Positions 1 through 5,864 of a stretch of DNA of 48,539 nucleotides are shown here, piece after piece. The translations under genes and the position numbers were made by a program. Origin of the DNA: a virus. The notes beneath the pieces were generated by a model, which did no database searches, had not been told where the DNA came from, and worked only from the letters and a program-made list of their open reading frames with translations. Within the stretch, counting starts at the first letter, position 1. Every line of letters begins with the position of its first letter. The stretch covers positions 1-48,539 of the IMG/VR virus record IMGVR_UViG_3300026078_000038. The stretch is one strand, 5' to 3'.

Positions 1-318
1 ACTAGTAATCCAGGCAATCTTATCCCCCGGATCTACCGTGAAATATTCTGTCTGGTTGGCAGCTAGCCGGGGCGAGTTCGCCGTAGCGCCCGGAGCACTC
101 CCGATAGATATCTTAATGGGTGCATCAGTATGTACACGGATCATCCTTGTGTACTGGCCGAACGCTGGAGAGGTGGTAGGAGAGGACATTAGAGCCTGCT
201 CAACCACAGTCTTGGTAGTATATCGAGGAGCTTGGGCAGCAAGCTTAAAGCTCATTCCGTCCGTGCCGGACTCGACGTACCCGAGTCCTTGGAACTCAGT
301 GACAGATACGTTAGCCAT
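1..318 (-). CDS. small virion-arm protein A, copy 1 (3' end cut by window edge)
   Basis: The ATG at 318 opens a frame that runs off the window after 106 codons. The intact second copy (47784-48107) has 107 codons, so only the last codon or two are missing here. I count about 16 nucleotide differences from copy 2, but only one amino acid change before the last codons (Ala for Val at residue 42), so both copies look selected as proteins. The predicted product is small, beta-rich and soluble, with no signal peptide. Its place at the head of the leftward late arm suggests a virion or head-decoration role, which is inference. Function is not recognised. Confidence 0.8.
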   Translation of the reverse strand, partial: MANVSVTEFQGLGYVESGTDGMSFKLAAQAPRYTTKTVVEQALMSSPTTSPAFGQYTRMIRVHTDAPIKISIGSAPGATANSPRLAANQTEYFTVDPGDKIAWITS

Positions 319-382
319 ATACGAGCCACCACTTTAGATTGCACGCAGGGCAGTGGTGCCTGTGGACGTATTTGTGTCCCAC

Positions 383-535
383 TTAGTACTTACCTTGGAA
401 GCGTTTGGTAATCGGATGCCTAGTAGCATCGGGGTGGATACGAGTCGGGTTCTGGGCGAACTCGAACTTAGGTGTGTCCTTTCCCGCTTGGACGCCCTCG
501 GCCTCGTTTTGCGGAGCTGGGGGAGGCAAGACCAT
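383..535 (-). CDS. 50-residue protein C, copy 1, nested out of frame in gene B
   Basis: ATG at 535 to TAA at 383 encodes 50 residues in a different frame from the 3' end of gene B, and extends 85 nt beyond it. The same frame exists in the second copy (48189-48341) with the same length. Every substitution I find between the copies in this frame is synonymous (Pro, Ala, Thr, His, Lys and Gln codons plus TAA to TGA), while several change gene B. That is strong internal evidence for translation of this frame. No good Shine-Dalgarno sequence precedes the ATG, so it may be translationally coupled to B or reached by a frameshift. The product is basic at its C-terminus. Function unknown. Confidence 0.75.
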   Translation of the reverse strand: MVLPPPAPQNEAEGVQAGKDTPKFEFAQNPTRIHPDATRHPITKRFQGKY

Positions 536-785
536 CGGAGGATTGCTTGACTGATCTGGCATCAGATAAGATCTCAGACAGGACCTTGCTTAACTGAGCG
601 ACTTGAGAACTGACCTCGATCAATTCCTGAATCATCCGCAGCTGGACCACTGTGTCCCATGAATGGCCTTGGGCCGTTTCCTTTTCGACTTGCTTCTGTA
701 TGGTTTGCAAACTGGGGTCCATGGTCCTCAAATCCCCGGTTACGGGGGGTCTGCTGGGGGGCTTGGGTAACTGTGTCTGTGTCAA
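468..785 (-). CDS. small coiled-coil protein B, copy 1, with basic RGRGRP tail
   Basis: A 105-residue frame: a Pro-rich N-terminus, a central helical coiled-coil-like segment (residues about 24-75) and a basic tail with KRGRGRPSGKGH, an AT-hook-like motif. The partial second copy (48274-48539) keeps the frame despite a 7-codon indel, so the frame is real. The helical middle is almost identical between copies; the tail differs where it overlaps gene C. The start could also be an internal ATG at codon 22 (MDPSLQ). It could be a scaffold-like or DNA-binding accessory protein, but I do not recognise a family. Confidence 0.75.
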   Translation of the reverse strand: MTQTQLPKPPSRPPVTGDLRTMDPSLQTIQKQVEKETAQGHSWDTVVQLRMIQELIEVSSQVAQLSKVLSEILSDARSVKQSSDGLASPSSAKRGRGRPSGKGHT

Positions 786-833
786 ATTTCATAAACTTCG
801 TTTATCCGGTTTCTTTTAGAAACCTGTAAATAC

Positions 834-1079
834 CTAGAGAGTCTGGGATCCGTCTTGGCCTGTACGCCCCGTAGGAGCCACAGGAGCGGCTTTGATGTCA
901 TCCCCTATGGGTATGCACAGGCCTACTGCCTTGGTGCCCTCAGGGAGCTTCTTATTCGTTTCTGTGACGTACTCCTTCACGAACTCAGTACACTGCTCCT
1001 TGAGGAGAGGACGAGTGGAGATAGCGTCGTCGGCCAGGTATCCGTGGGTTACGAGAAGGAGAACGGGAAGAAAGAGCAT
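834..1079 (-). CDS. small exported protein with signal peptide
   Basis: This 81-residue frame starts at an ATG preceded by AAGGA at good spacing. The first 16 or so residues are hydrophobic (MLFLPVLLLVTHGYLA) and end in a plausible signal peptidase I site before DDAIS. The mature part is about 65 residues with two Cys, which may form a disulfide in the periplasm. No lipobox is present. It is among the first genes after the leftward promoter. A periplasmic role such as spanin or superinfection exclusion is possible but not shown. Confidence 0.65.
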   Translation of the reverse strand: MLFLPVLLLVTHGYLADDAISTRPLLKEQCTEFVKEYVTETNKKLPEGTKAVGLCIPIGDDIKAAPVAPTGRTGQDGSQTL

Positions 1080-1152
1080 TAGGAGTCCTTAGGTGTCGGT
1101 ATGTGAGAGGGCTTCTATTTGAATTCGGAAACCCTGGAAGCGAATACCCATT

Positions 1153-1347
1153 TTAGACTCGAGGTTCAGGGCAAACTAATGAGTTTAGGTGATAATTGAT
1201 GTCTTGGATCTCTCGATCCTCTCGGACGTACTGAATAGCTTTAGTCTGGAGATACTCACCAGTAGATAAGTACTTGACTAGCTTACCGTACTCACGGAGC
1301 TGCTGACGATCGGAGAAGGACATATCGGAGGGGATCTTATAGGGCAT
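1153..1347 (-). CDS. hypothetical small protein, first gene of the leftward arm
   Basis: A 64-residue frame, ATG preceded by AGAGATCC. The product is hydrophilic and charged, mostly helical, without membrane segment or Cys pairs. It is the gene nearest the leftward promoter at 1645-1674. No family recognised. Confidence 0.55.
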   Translation of the reverse strand: MPYKIPSDMSFSDRQQLREYGKLVKYLSTGEYLQTKAIQYVREDREIQDINYHLNSLVCPEPRV

Positions 1348-1644
1348 AGGATCTCTAAGAGTTTCAGATAAATCTTGCCCTTACCGCTTCATGTATTCCT
1401 AAGAGTACAGGAGGGAGTCTAGAGTCAGGAGTAAGCTACTACCGGGGACCCCAAGTCAACCGGTTAACTTTCCGGTAAGTACCTGTACGTCATGCCGAAG
1501 ACTGCTTGGCTACTGAAGCGTTATGCTAGCTATGGGCCACGCTGATAACCGACCACAGACTATTCTCAAATTATCCCGTCTGTCATGGGAAGACAATTAT
1601 AAGGTAGTCACCCTTTAAGAACATTATTATTTCTTATGTACGGT

Positions 1645-1674
1645 ATTATATCAGAGTACGTTAAAGAAAGTCAA
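1645..1674 (-). promoter_or_regulatory. leftward sigma-70-like promoter
   Basis: Read on the minus strand: -35 TTGACT (1674-1669), an 18-nt spacer and -10 TATAAT (1650-1645). Transcription would start near 1638 and run left into the genes at 1347, 1079 and 785. Five of six -35 bases and all six -10 bases match the sigma-70 consensus. Confidence 0.6.
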
Positions 1675-1740
1675 GTCCTATCTGTTCACTCCCTGTAGAT
1701 AGGAATCTATCCCGGCTTCGCTGGGTCTGTGCTAGGGCAC

Positions 1741-1796
1741 ATCCCCTTACTCTAGACGTCCCTGTCTATCGGCTCTAGGAGCCTCCGTAAGGGGAT
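1741..1796. repeat. branched inverted repeat (three-way-junction-like)
   Basis: A perfect 10-bp outer stem, ATCCCCTTAC (1741-1750) with GTAAGGGGAT (1787-1796), encloses two further hairpins: AGAC/GTCT (1754-1757 and 1764-1767) and GGCTC/GAGCC (171-75 and 79-83 of the same 1700 block, triloop TAG). The layout resembles a small cloverleaf but has no tRNA T-loop or CCA-like end. It could be a DNA cruciform at an origin or a structured RNA. Confidence 0.55.
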
Positions 1797-2019
1797 TATA
1801 GGGGATAGGAGGCGACCCCCGCTACCTACCTATAGGGTCCTCTCTCCCCCTCCCTAATAGGCTTATACGCTCTCCTAGCTACCCCATTTTTCCTCCCCCA
1901 ATCAGCGAATTCGGTACGTCCGAATTAGGCTCTCCTTAAAGAGGGCCCCGGGTGGCGTCCGAGCGGACGAAGGTTGACATGGCAAGCGCTGTCTAGGCTG
2001 GTACTGTCTAGGCAGGAGC

Positions 2020-2135
2020 TATGATATATGATGTATCACGTGTGATGTGGGGCGCAGTGATATATCTCATACCATACACCCCATGTGATACGCACTGTTC
2101 ATGATATGATGCACACTGATAGCACATGCACCATT
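2020..2135. repeat. cluster of TGATA/TATCA repeats
   Basis: The stretch contains ATCAC-gt-GTGAT (2035-2046), a long-range match between GTATCAC...GGGG (2033-2052) and CCCCATGTGATAC (2079-2091), and several copies of TGATAT or ATGATAT. Such dense short repeats beside divergent promoters fit operator sites or origin iterons. No DnaA box is obvious. Confidence 0.45.
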
Positions 2136-2196
2136 AATGGCTAATACCCTTAACCATTAACACAAGTAATCTTGACTCTTCTTATGATTAACAGGG

Positions 2197-2226
2197 TTGA
2201 ACTATTTGAGCGTGCTGTTGTCTAAT
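2197..2226 (+). promoter_or_regulatory. candidate rightward promoter
   Basis: TTGAAC (2197-2202), 18-nt spacer, TCTAAT (2221-2226). It would serve the early gene at 2390. The same TGTCTAAT string recurs at 4446 and 4668. The match to sigma-70 is moderate, so this is a candidate only. Confidence 0.4.
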
Positions 2227-2389
2227 CTACGTAAGAGGTGAGATTGATCGGACGCGATAGGCGCGTCTAGGCTAGCAGCGGCTATACGTGTGCAATCCCT
2301 CGCTTAACGCTTGGGCTGCTGTTTAACAATCCGGGGCTAATCGTGTAGCGTACCATATAGCGCCCACATTCTTATATGTGAGGTGTATT

Positions 2390-2614
2390 ATGTTACCATC
2401 AATGCGAATACGGGAAACTGCGATAATCGTTGTTATAGCCTTTCTTGTGGCTCTGATCTTGTTCCTGATGGTCTTATTCTTTAATGAGGCCACTAAGGGG
2501 GATGAGCCGGATGTCAAGCCAACCACGTACGGGCGATCTTATATCCCTAATTGTGTGCCAGCTGAAGGAGATAATGCCGTAGTCAATGGCAAGCTCAGTT
2601 CTAGGGAGGAATAG
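2390..2614 (+). CDS. small membrane protein, first early gene
   Basis: A 74-residue frame starting at the ATG at 2390, chosen because GAGGTG lies five bases upstream; a GTG at 2378 is also in frame. Residues about 10-31 form one strong membrane segment (AIIVVIAFLVALILFLMVLFF) after a short basic N-terminus, giving a probable N-in topology with a roughly 43-residue polar tail. First gene of the rightward arm and probably expressed at once after infection. Function unknown. Confidence 0.7.
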   Translation: MLPSMRIRETAIIVVIAFLVALILFLMVLFFNEATKGDEPDVKPTTYGRSYIPNCVPAEGDNAVVNGKLSSREE

Positions 2615-2616
2615 CC

Positions 2617-2739
2617 ATGGCCAGTAGAGCTTATGTTTTCTTTCGCTGGGCGTGTTTGACGTACCCGCTTTGTTCCAAGGTCATAACGCCCGCGGTAAAC
2701 AAGGTCATACTGGCGCACTGGGAGTCTTGTCATGCTTGA
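2617..2739 (+). CDS. 40-residue early microprotein
   Basis: ATG at 2617 with an excellent ribosome site (GGGAGG, 7 nt upstream) and only two bases after the previous stop, so it sits in the same operon. The product is short, with aromatic residues and three Cys, and ends at TGA 2737-2739 inside the next gene. Too short for family assignment. Confidence 0.55.
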   Translation: MASRAYVFFRWACLTYPLCSKVITPAVNKVILAHWESCHA

Positions 2740-2974
2740 ATTCCTAGAGTGGCTAGCTAAGCTTGGTCGTCCTCCTAAGCCTGAGTTTACGGTTAAGGTC
2801 GTGCGGGAATACCAAGTCCAAATGCGGTCGCGCAATACGGCGGGGGGTTGGACTAGCTGGGATTGGTGCGGATCGCCTATGACGGGCGCGGAAGCGGATG
2901 AATGGCTCAAGCTTAAGAAGGATCTTCCTAGTGCTTGGGTAGAATTCAGAATGATGATGATACCTAGGGTTTAG
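2732..2974 (+). CDS. hypothetical early protein
   Basis: 80 residues, ATG at 2732 overlapping the previous gene by 8 nt, with GGGAG upstream. A Trp-rich, soluble product with a central basic strand and an acidic helix. No membrane segment. Probably translationally coupled to the upstream microprotein. Not recognised. Confidence 0.65.
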   Translation: MLEFLEWLAKLGRPPKPEFTVKVVREYQVQMRSRNTAGGWTSWDWCGSPMTGAEADEWLKLKKDLPSAWVEFRMMMIPRV

Positions 2975-3044
2975 TTTTAACGAGGGCGCTATCTAGTGCG
3001 CTACATGAGTAAGCCTCAAATATCACATATTTTAGGAGATTACC

Positions 3045-4289
3045 ATGTCGATTATTCAACGTGCAGTTGGAGCGATGCTTCCTAATGGGCGAGTGGCTGG
3101 AACGAGTGCTGAGATTGATGCTCAGAACTCCAGAGCCACGGTCATGGACCTGGTGACAAAGGAAAAGATTGACGAGAAGGCGGCAGATGCCACGGTCGGA
3201 CTGATTCTGAAGTCCGCTAAGGAGGCTGCAGGCTGGACCAGAGACCTTTTCAATCTCATCCGGTCTTGTGGTGACATAGAGCTTGCTAAGGGCTCGTTGC
3301 TCACAGGCGAAGCTCGGGCCATCAAGAAGTTCCGTGAACTGGTCACGGCATCGGATCCTGACTACAAGGGCAAAATCAAGTCTCTGGGAGACATTGCCAA
3401 GTACCAGGGAATGACGCAACTGTCATACTCCGTTACCAAGTCCAAGCTAATTGGACTGATTGACGGGGCCGAAGAGATGGCCGACGTAGTTCAGAAGCTC
3501 TGGATCTTCGAGAACGAGCACGAAGGGGCTCCGATGAAGGTTCTGGCCAAGGGCTACTTGGACGCTTTCTCGGAACGGTACGCCGATCCCAAGAAGGGCT
3601 CAACGCAGTTCATGCGGGACGTCCGGGAAGCGCAAGAAGCACAGGTAAAGTACACTGTCAAGATGGAGCAGAAGGACAAGGAGAAGGCCAAGCAAGCTGC
3701 GGCCGAGACTGGGCAGAACGGCGAGCAGACACAGCAAGGGATTGCAAACGGCACCAACGTCGATCAGCGGGGTTTGCAGGTCAAGAGTACGCAGGAAGCC
3801 TTAAACAAGGTCATTCGGCTGACTCACGACGCAGACAACAACGACGATGTCAAGGTGGAAGATCTTAATGGAATACTCACCGAATGTGCGCAAAAGCTGC
3901 AAGAATTGCTCAATGCGGCGGCCGACGCGAACCGTGAACGAGTGTCCAAGCTTGGAAGCGCTCCGATTCGGCCAGAGGTTCCCGCTGCCGCTGCAGGTGG
4001 AAGCTTGCCCGGTGCGGTTGCAGGGACTGAGGGTACTGGTGCTGACGATGAGATTGAAGGATCTCAGTCTGCTATCCAGCCTGCTTGGATTCCCACAGAG
4101 GCGTGGACTATCATGACTGAGCAGGAGCGGATGACTGCGCTTGATGCAGGACAAAAGGCCTGGGAAGAGGAAGAAGCGCTGATCGAGCAGGCCAACGAAG
4201 TGCAGGACGCACAGAGCAATGAGCCTAAAGGGGCCGTCTATGCTGACGGCATCAGAATGGAGCCCACAGGAGATGTCAAGGTCGGTTAA
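3045..4289 (+). CDS. large early protein of unknown function
   Basis: 414 residues with a strong ribosome site (TAGGAGAT) before the ATG. The N-terminal two thirds are helical and charged. Around residues 205-235 there is a Lys/Glu then Gln-rich linker, and the C-terminal third has an Ala/Gly-rich stretch (about 310-330) followed by an acidic helix. No catalytic motif, membrane segment or Cys cluster is visible. It is followed directly by a strong terminator at 4318, so it closes the first early transcription unit. Its size and position suggest an abundant early product, such as a host-takeover or DNA-binding protein, but this is a guess. Confidence 0.75.
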   Translation: MSIIQRAVGAMLPNGRVAGTSAEIDAQNSRATVMDLVTKEKIDEKAADATVGLILKSAKEAAGWTRDLFNLIRSCGDIELAKGSLLTGEARAIKKFRELVTASDPDYKGKIKSLGDIAKYQGMTQLSYSVTKSKLIGLIDGAEEMADVVQKLWIFENEHEGAPMKVLAKGYLDAFSERYADPKKGSTQFMRDVREAQEAQVKYTVKMEQKDKEKAKQAAAETGQNGEQTQQGIANGTNVDQRGLQVKSTQEALNKVIRLTHDADNNDDVKVEDLNGILTECAQKLQELLNAAADANRERVSKLGSAPIRPEVPAAAAGGSLPGAVAGTEGTGADDEIEGSQSAIQPAWIPTEAWTIMTEQERMTALDAGQKAWEEEEALIEQANEVQDAQSNEPKGAVYADGIRMEPTGDVKVG

Positions 4290-4317
4290 TCTAGTTAACG
4301 GTTAACCTAATTAATCT

Positions 4318-4364
4318 AACCCCCGGATCTAGGCGGCAACGCTTAGGTCTGGGGGTTTTATTTT
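4318..4364 (+). terminator. rho-independent terminator
   Basis: AACCCCC (4318-4324) pairs with GGGGGTT (4351-4357), extended inward by GATC/GGTC-like pairs with one mismatch, and is followed by TTTATTTT. It lies 29 nt after the stop of the 414-residue early gene. Confidence 0.8.
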
Positions 4365-4444
4365 GCCTGAATGCTTTAGGGTTCAACCTTTGCCTGGGCC
4401 GGGAACCTGAGCGTTAGCGAGGGCGGAACTTTAGTTATGCATAA

Positions 4445-4464
4445 TTGTCTAATATATATGGGGA
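4445..4464 (+). promoter_or_regulatory. repeated TGTCTAATATAT motif, copy 1
   Basis: TTGTCTAATATATATGGGGA occurs here and, with two changes and one inserted base, at 4667-4687. The two copies flank the small gene at 4523. The AT core could act as a -10 element. Promoter function is not proven. Confidence 0.4.
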
Positions 4465-4522
4465 AAGTAATTGATTAACTTAGAAATTACCCGCAAGGTT
4501 TTCCGGGGCATGGGTGAGTAAT

Positions 4523-4642
4523 ATGCGCTATAAGGATATTAAAAAGGCTAATAGAGTTGCTAAACGAAGGGCCTTGCTGGCTCGCTTAAGGGCTAAGTAC
4601 GGAATACTGCAAGGTTGCATGTGCCACTGGATTCACAAATGA
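4523..4642 (+). CDS. 39-residue basic microprotein
   Basis: ATG at 4523 preceded by GGGTGAG. The product is very basic in residues 4-28 (many Lys and Arg) and ends CMCHWIHK, with a Cys-x-Cys-His group that might bind a metal. It sits alone between two copies of the TGTCTAATATAT motif. It could bind nucleic acid. Too short to assign. Confidence 0.5.
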   Translation: MRYKDIKKANRVAKRRALLARLRAKYGILQGCMCHWIHK

Positions 4643-4666
4643 GCGGGGAACTTAATTCCCGCCAGA

Positions 4667-4687
4667 CTGTCTAATATATGTAGGGGA
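4667..4687 (+). promoter_or_regulatory. repeated TGTCTAATATAT motif, copy 2
   Basis: Second copy of the motif at 4445, preceded by a GC hairpin (GCGGGGAA with TTCCCGC, 4643-4662, one bulged G). No recognised gene follows before 4932. Confidence 0.4.
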
Positions 4688-4931
4688 TGAAAGCTGTAGA
4701 AAGCACGGCGTAAAAGACAAAGCCGGGTAGGCTGAGGCAAGTAATCCCCTGCGCGGGGATGGCAGCTTAAATAGGCTGCTAATTTAGACACACACTAAAC
4801 TAAGCCGTGAGCGGAGGTTAGTAATCATGACGTGACTAATTTAACACAATCTCCCTAGATAGATGTTTGCATGAGTAGATAGGCGGGCTGGCCATTCCCT
4901 TGGTCGGCCCGCTTTCACATGGGAGAACGAC
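4688..4931 (+). other. gene-free stretch with several hairpins
   Basis: No supported gene is seen. Three compact stems follow one another: ATCCCC/GGGGAT (about 4745-4761), GCAGC/GCTGC (about 4764-4781) and GCGGGC..GGCC with GGTCGGCCCGC (4883-4912, followed by TTT). A GGAGG ribosome site at about 4815 precedes only ATG-ACG-TGA. The pattern would fit a small structured RNA or leader ending in a weak terminator. I cannot match it to a known class. Confidence 0.35.
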
Positions 4932-5171
4932 ATGGGTTTGGTAGTAAGCGCTATCGCTTGTTACTGGGTAATACGATTAACCGTGCTTTATGTTGCAGCA
5001 AGACAACAATCTAAAGTCGCTGAACGAGCAGCAAAAAGAGCTGCTCAGAAAATCGCTTATGAACGTAATGGATATACGGTCATCACTGACGCCCTTAGTG
5101 GGGAAATCACCCATTATTTCAAGAGTGGACCATGCGCTGCACGAGGCGACAGTCCTACTGTCACTAGCTAG
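4932..5171 (+). CDS. small membrane protein with basic helix
   Basis: 79 residues, ATG with GGGAG eight bases upstream. Residues 2-22 form a membrane segment, followed by a basic Ala/Lys-rich helix (about 24-42) and a polar C-terminal domain containing NGYTVITDALSGEITHYF. It overlaps a second open frame at 4990-5193. The better ribosome site favours this frame. Function unknown. Confidence 0.6.
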   Translation: MGLVVSAIACYWVIRLTVLYVAARQQSKVAERAAKRAAQKIAYERNGYTVITDALSGEITHYFKSGPCAARGDSPTVTS

Positions 5172-5193
5172 TTATGGGTCGGATCACTATTAA
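4990..5193 (+). CDS. possible overlapping 67-residue protein
   Basis: A second frame inside the previous gene and extending 22 nt past it. The product is an amphipathic helical sequence (LKSLNEQQKELLRKSL and LHEATVLLSLAS), which looks protein-like. No good ribosome site is seen. Both frames may be used, or only one; sequence alone does not decide. Confidence 0.35.
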   Translation: MLQQDNNLKSLNEQQKELLRKSLMNVMDIRSSLTPLVGKSPIISRVDHALHEATVLLSLASYGSDHY

Positions 5194-5228
5194 TAATCTT
5201 AATGGTTAACACAATTAATGGGATTATC

Positions 5229-5546
5229 ATGAACGCACAGCTATTAAGGGCGTGTCGCTTACTCGCCACAGTGCATAGTGTTGAGATTTTCCGTCTTAAG
5301 CAAGGCGACGACCATGTCTACTTGCATACGAATTTGCCTAATCCCAAAGCGCCGTACACGGGAGGACTTGCTCTCCATTTAACGGTTGATCGGGGTACGG
5401 GCACAGATTGGGTCCACAACAACTTTCCAGGCGTTGAGACCCATCTATACGACCATACTATTGGTCGTATTTTAGCGCATAATCCCGCGCCCTCTTCATC
5501 TTCTGTGGAAGAGGATAGTCAACCTGCAGTTGTGGCTGCGGCTTGA
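5229..5546 (+). CDS. hypothetical early protein
   Basis: 105 residues from the ATG at 5229, chosen for GGGATT upstream; an in-frame ATG at 5202 lacks a ribosome site. The core is a mixed alpha/beta soluble domain with several His residues, followed by a Ser-rich and acidic, then Ala-rich tail (from about residue 88). No family recognised. Confidence 0.65.
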   Translation: MNAQLLRACRLLATVHSVEIFRLKQGDDHVYLHTNLPNPKAPYTGGLALHLTVDRGTGTDWVHNNFPGVETHLYDHTIGRILAHNPAPSSSSVEEDSQPAVVAAA

Positions 5547-5603
5547 GGGTCGTTTCTCAACCGGTCTAAGCTCTCACACGCGACGATAATCGCAATTAGT
5601 GGG

Positions 5604-5708
5604 ATGAAGGGGTTCAATTCCCCGATGAAGCGGAGGGTCGCTGGTATACCGCCCGGAATAGTATACCGCCAGTTTAAGGGTCCTACCACAGCACCGGAAC
5701 GCAAGTAG
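5604..5708 (+). CDS. possible 34-residue basic peptide upstream of the ribozyme
   Basis: A short frame from ATG 5604 to TAG 5706-5708 giving a basic, Pro/Gly-containing peptide. The only ribosome site is GTGGG directly against the ATG, which is poor. It lies in the 440-nt gap before the hammerhead. Weak call. Confidence 0.25.
   Translation: MKGFNSPMKRRVAGIPPGIVYRQFKGPTTAPERK
5644..5670. repeat. direct repeat GTATACCGCC x2
   Basis: GTATACCGCC at 5644-5653 and 5661-5670, 17 bp apart start to start. GTATAC itself is a palindrome. It could be a protein-binding site. It also lies inside the weak 34-residue frame. Confidence 0.45.
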
Positions 5709-5717
5709 CTGTGCATT

Positions 5718-5804
5718 CCTTGTACCATTTTATACGACTGATGAGACCGTAAGGTCGAAACGGCGGTTGTGAGCCGCTGTCTCGTAGCCTCTCAAGGTAC
5801 AGGG
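5718..5804 (+). ncRNA. hammerhead ribozyme, type I
   Basis: All parts of the catalytic core are present in order. Stem I 5' strand TACGA (5733-5737), core CTGATGA (5738-5744), stem II GACC-GTAA-GGTC (5745-5756, GNRA loop), core GAAA (5757-5760), stem III CGGCGG/CCGCTG (5761-5766 and 5774-5779, one G-U pair), then T5780 and C5781 as the cleavage-site residues, and stem I 3' strand TCGTA (5782-5786), fully complementary. Stem I continues beyond an internal loop with CCTTGTACC (5718-5726) pairing GGTACAGGG (5796-5804), the arrangement used by natural hammerheads for loop-loop contact. Stems II and III are closed, so it is type I. Cleavage is predicted between 5781 and 5782. It is on the sense strand of the early operon and may process that mRNA. 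Confidence 0.92.
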
Positions 5805-5840
5805 CGGTGGAGAGGGTGAGCGTTCCATTTGTTACCCCCA

Positions 5841-5864
5841 ACACGGGCACTCGCCCGCCCGTGT
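5841..5864. repeat. perfect hairpin ACACGGGC/GCCCGTGT
   Basis: 8-bp perfect inverted repeat with an 8-nt loop, 36 nt after the ribozyme. No T-run follows, so it is not a standard terminator on either strand. It may protect the 5' end of the ribozyme's downstream cleavage product, which is a guess. Confidence 0.5.

Larger units (their letters stand above)
1..712. repeat. diverged duplicate of 47789-48539 (unit B-C-A, copy 1)
   Basis: The stretch matches the right end of the window in the same orientation. It carries genes A, C and B in the same order, with scattered substitutions and an in-frame indel in B. The spacer between A and C (319-382 versus 48108-48188) is unrelated. Because the copies differ, this is a gene duplication and not a packaging terminal repeat. 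Confidence 0.9.
1348..2389. other. non-coding divergent control region
   Basis: About 1 kb between the first leftward gene (ending upstream at 1347) and the first rightward gene (2390). I find no convincing gene here. It holds a leftward promoter (1645-1674), a branched inverted repeat (1741-1796), a pyrimidine-rich stretch on the + strand (about 1800-1905), a cluster of TGATA/TATCA repeats (2020-2135), the palindrome CCATTAATGG (2131-2140) and a rightward promoter candidate (2197-2226). As the only large gap and the point where both arms diverge, it is the best candidate for early control and possibly a replication origin. The origin role is inference. Confidence 0.7.

Noticed and set aside
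1974-2007. TTGACA at 1974 as a rightward promoter
   Set aside because: No -10 box at 16-18 nt; the nearest candidate (TACTGT) is 22 nt away.
4740-4795. Pistol- or twister-like ribozyme (TTAAATAG string with hairpins)
   Set aside because: The required pseudoknot and stem order could not be formed.
5595-5640. T-arm-like string (GGGGTTCAATTCCCC) suggesting a tRNA
   Set aside because: No matching acceptor stem, anticodon arm or D arm can be built around it, and the flanking bases do not pair.
5519-5728. Minus-strand frame of 69 codons over the pre-ribozyme gap
   Set aside because: No ribosome site, no minus-strand neighbours, and it overlaps the structured ribozyme region.
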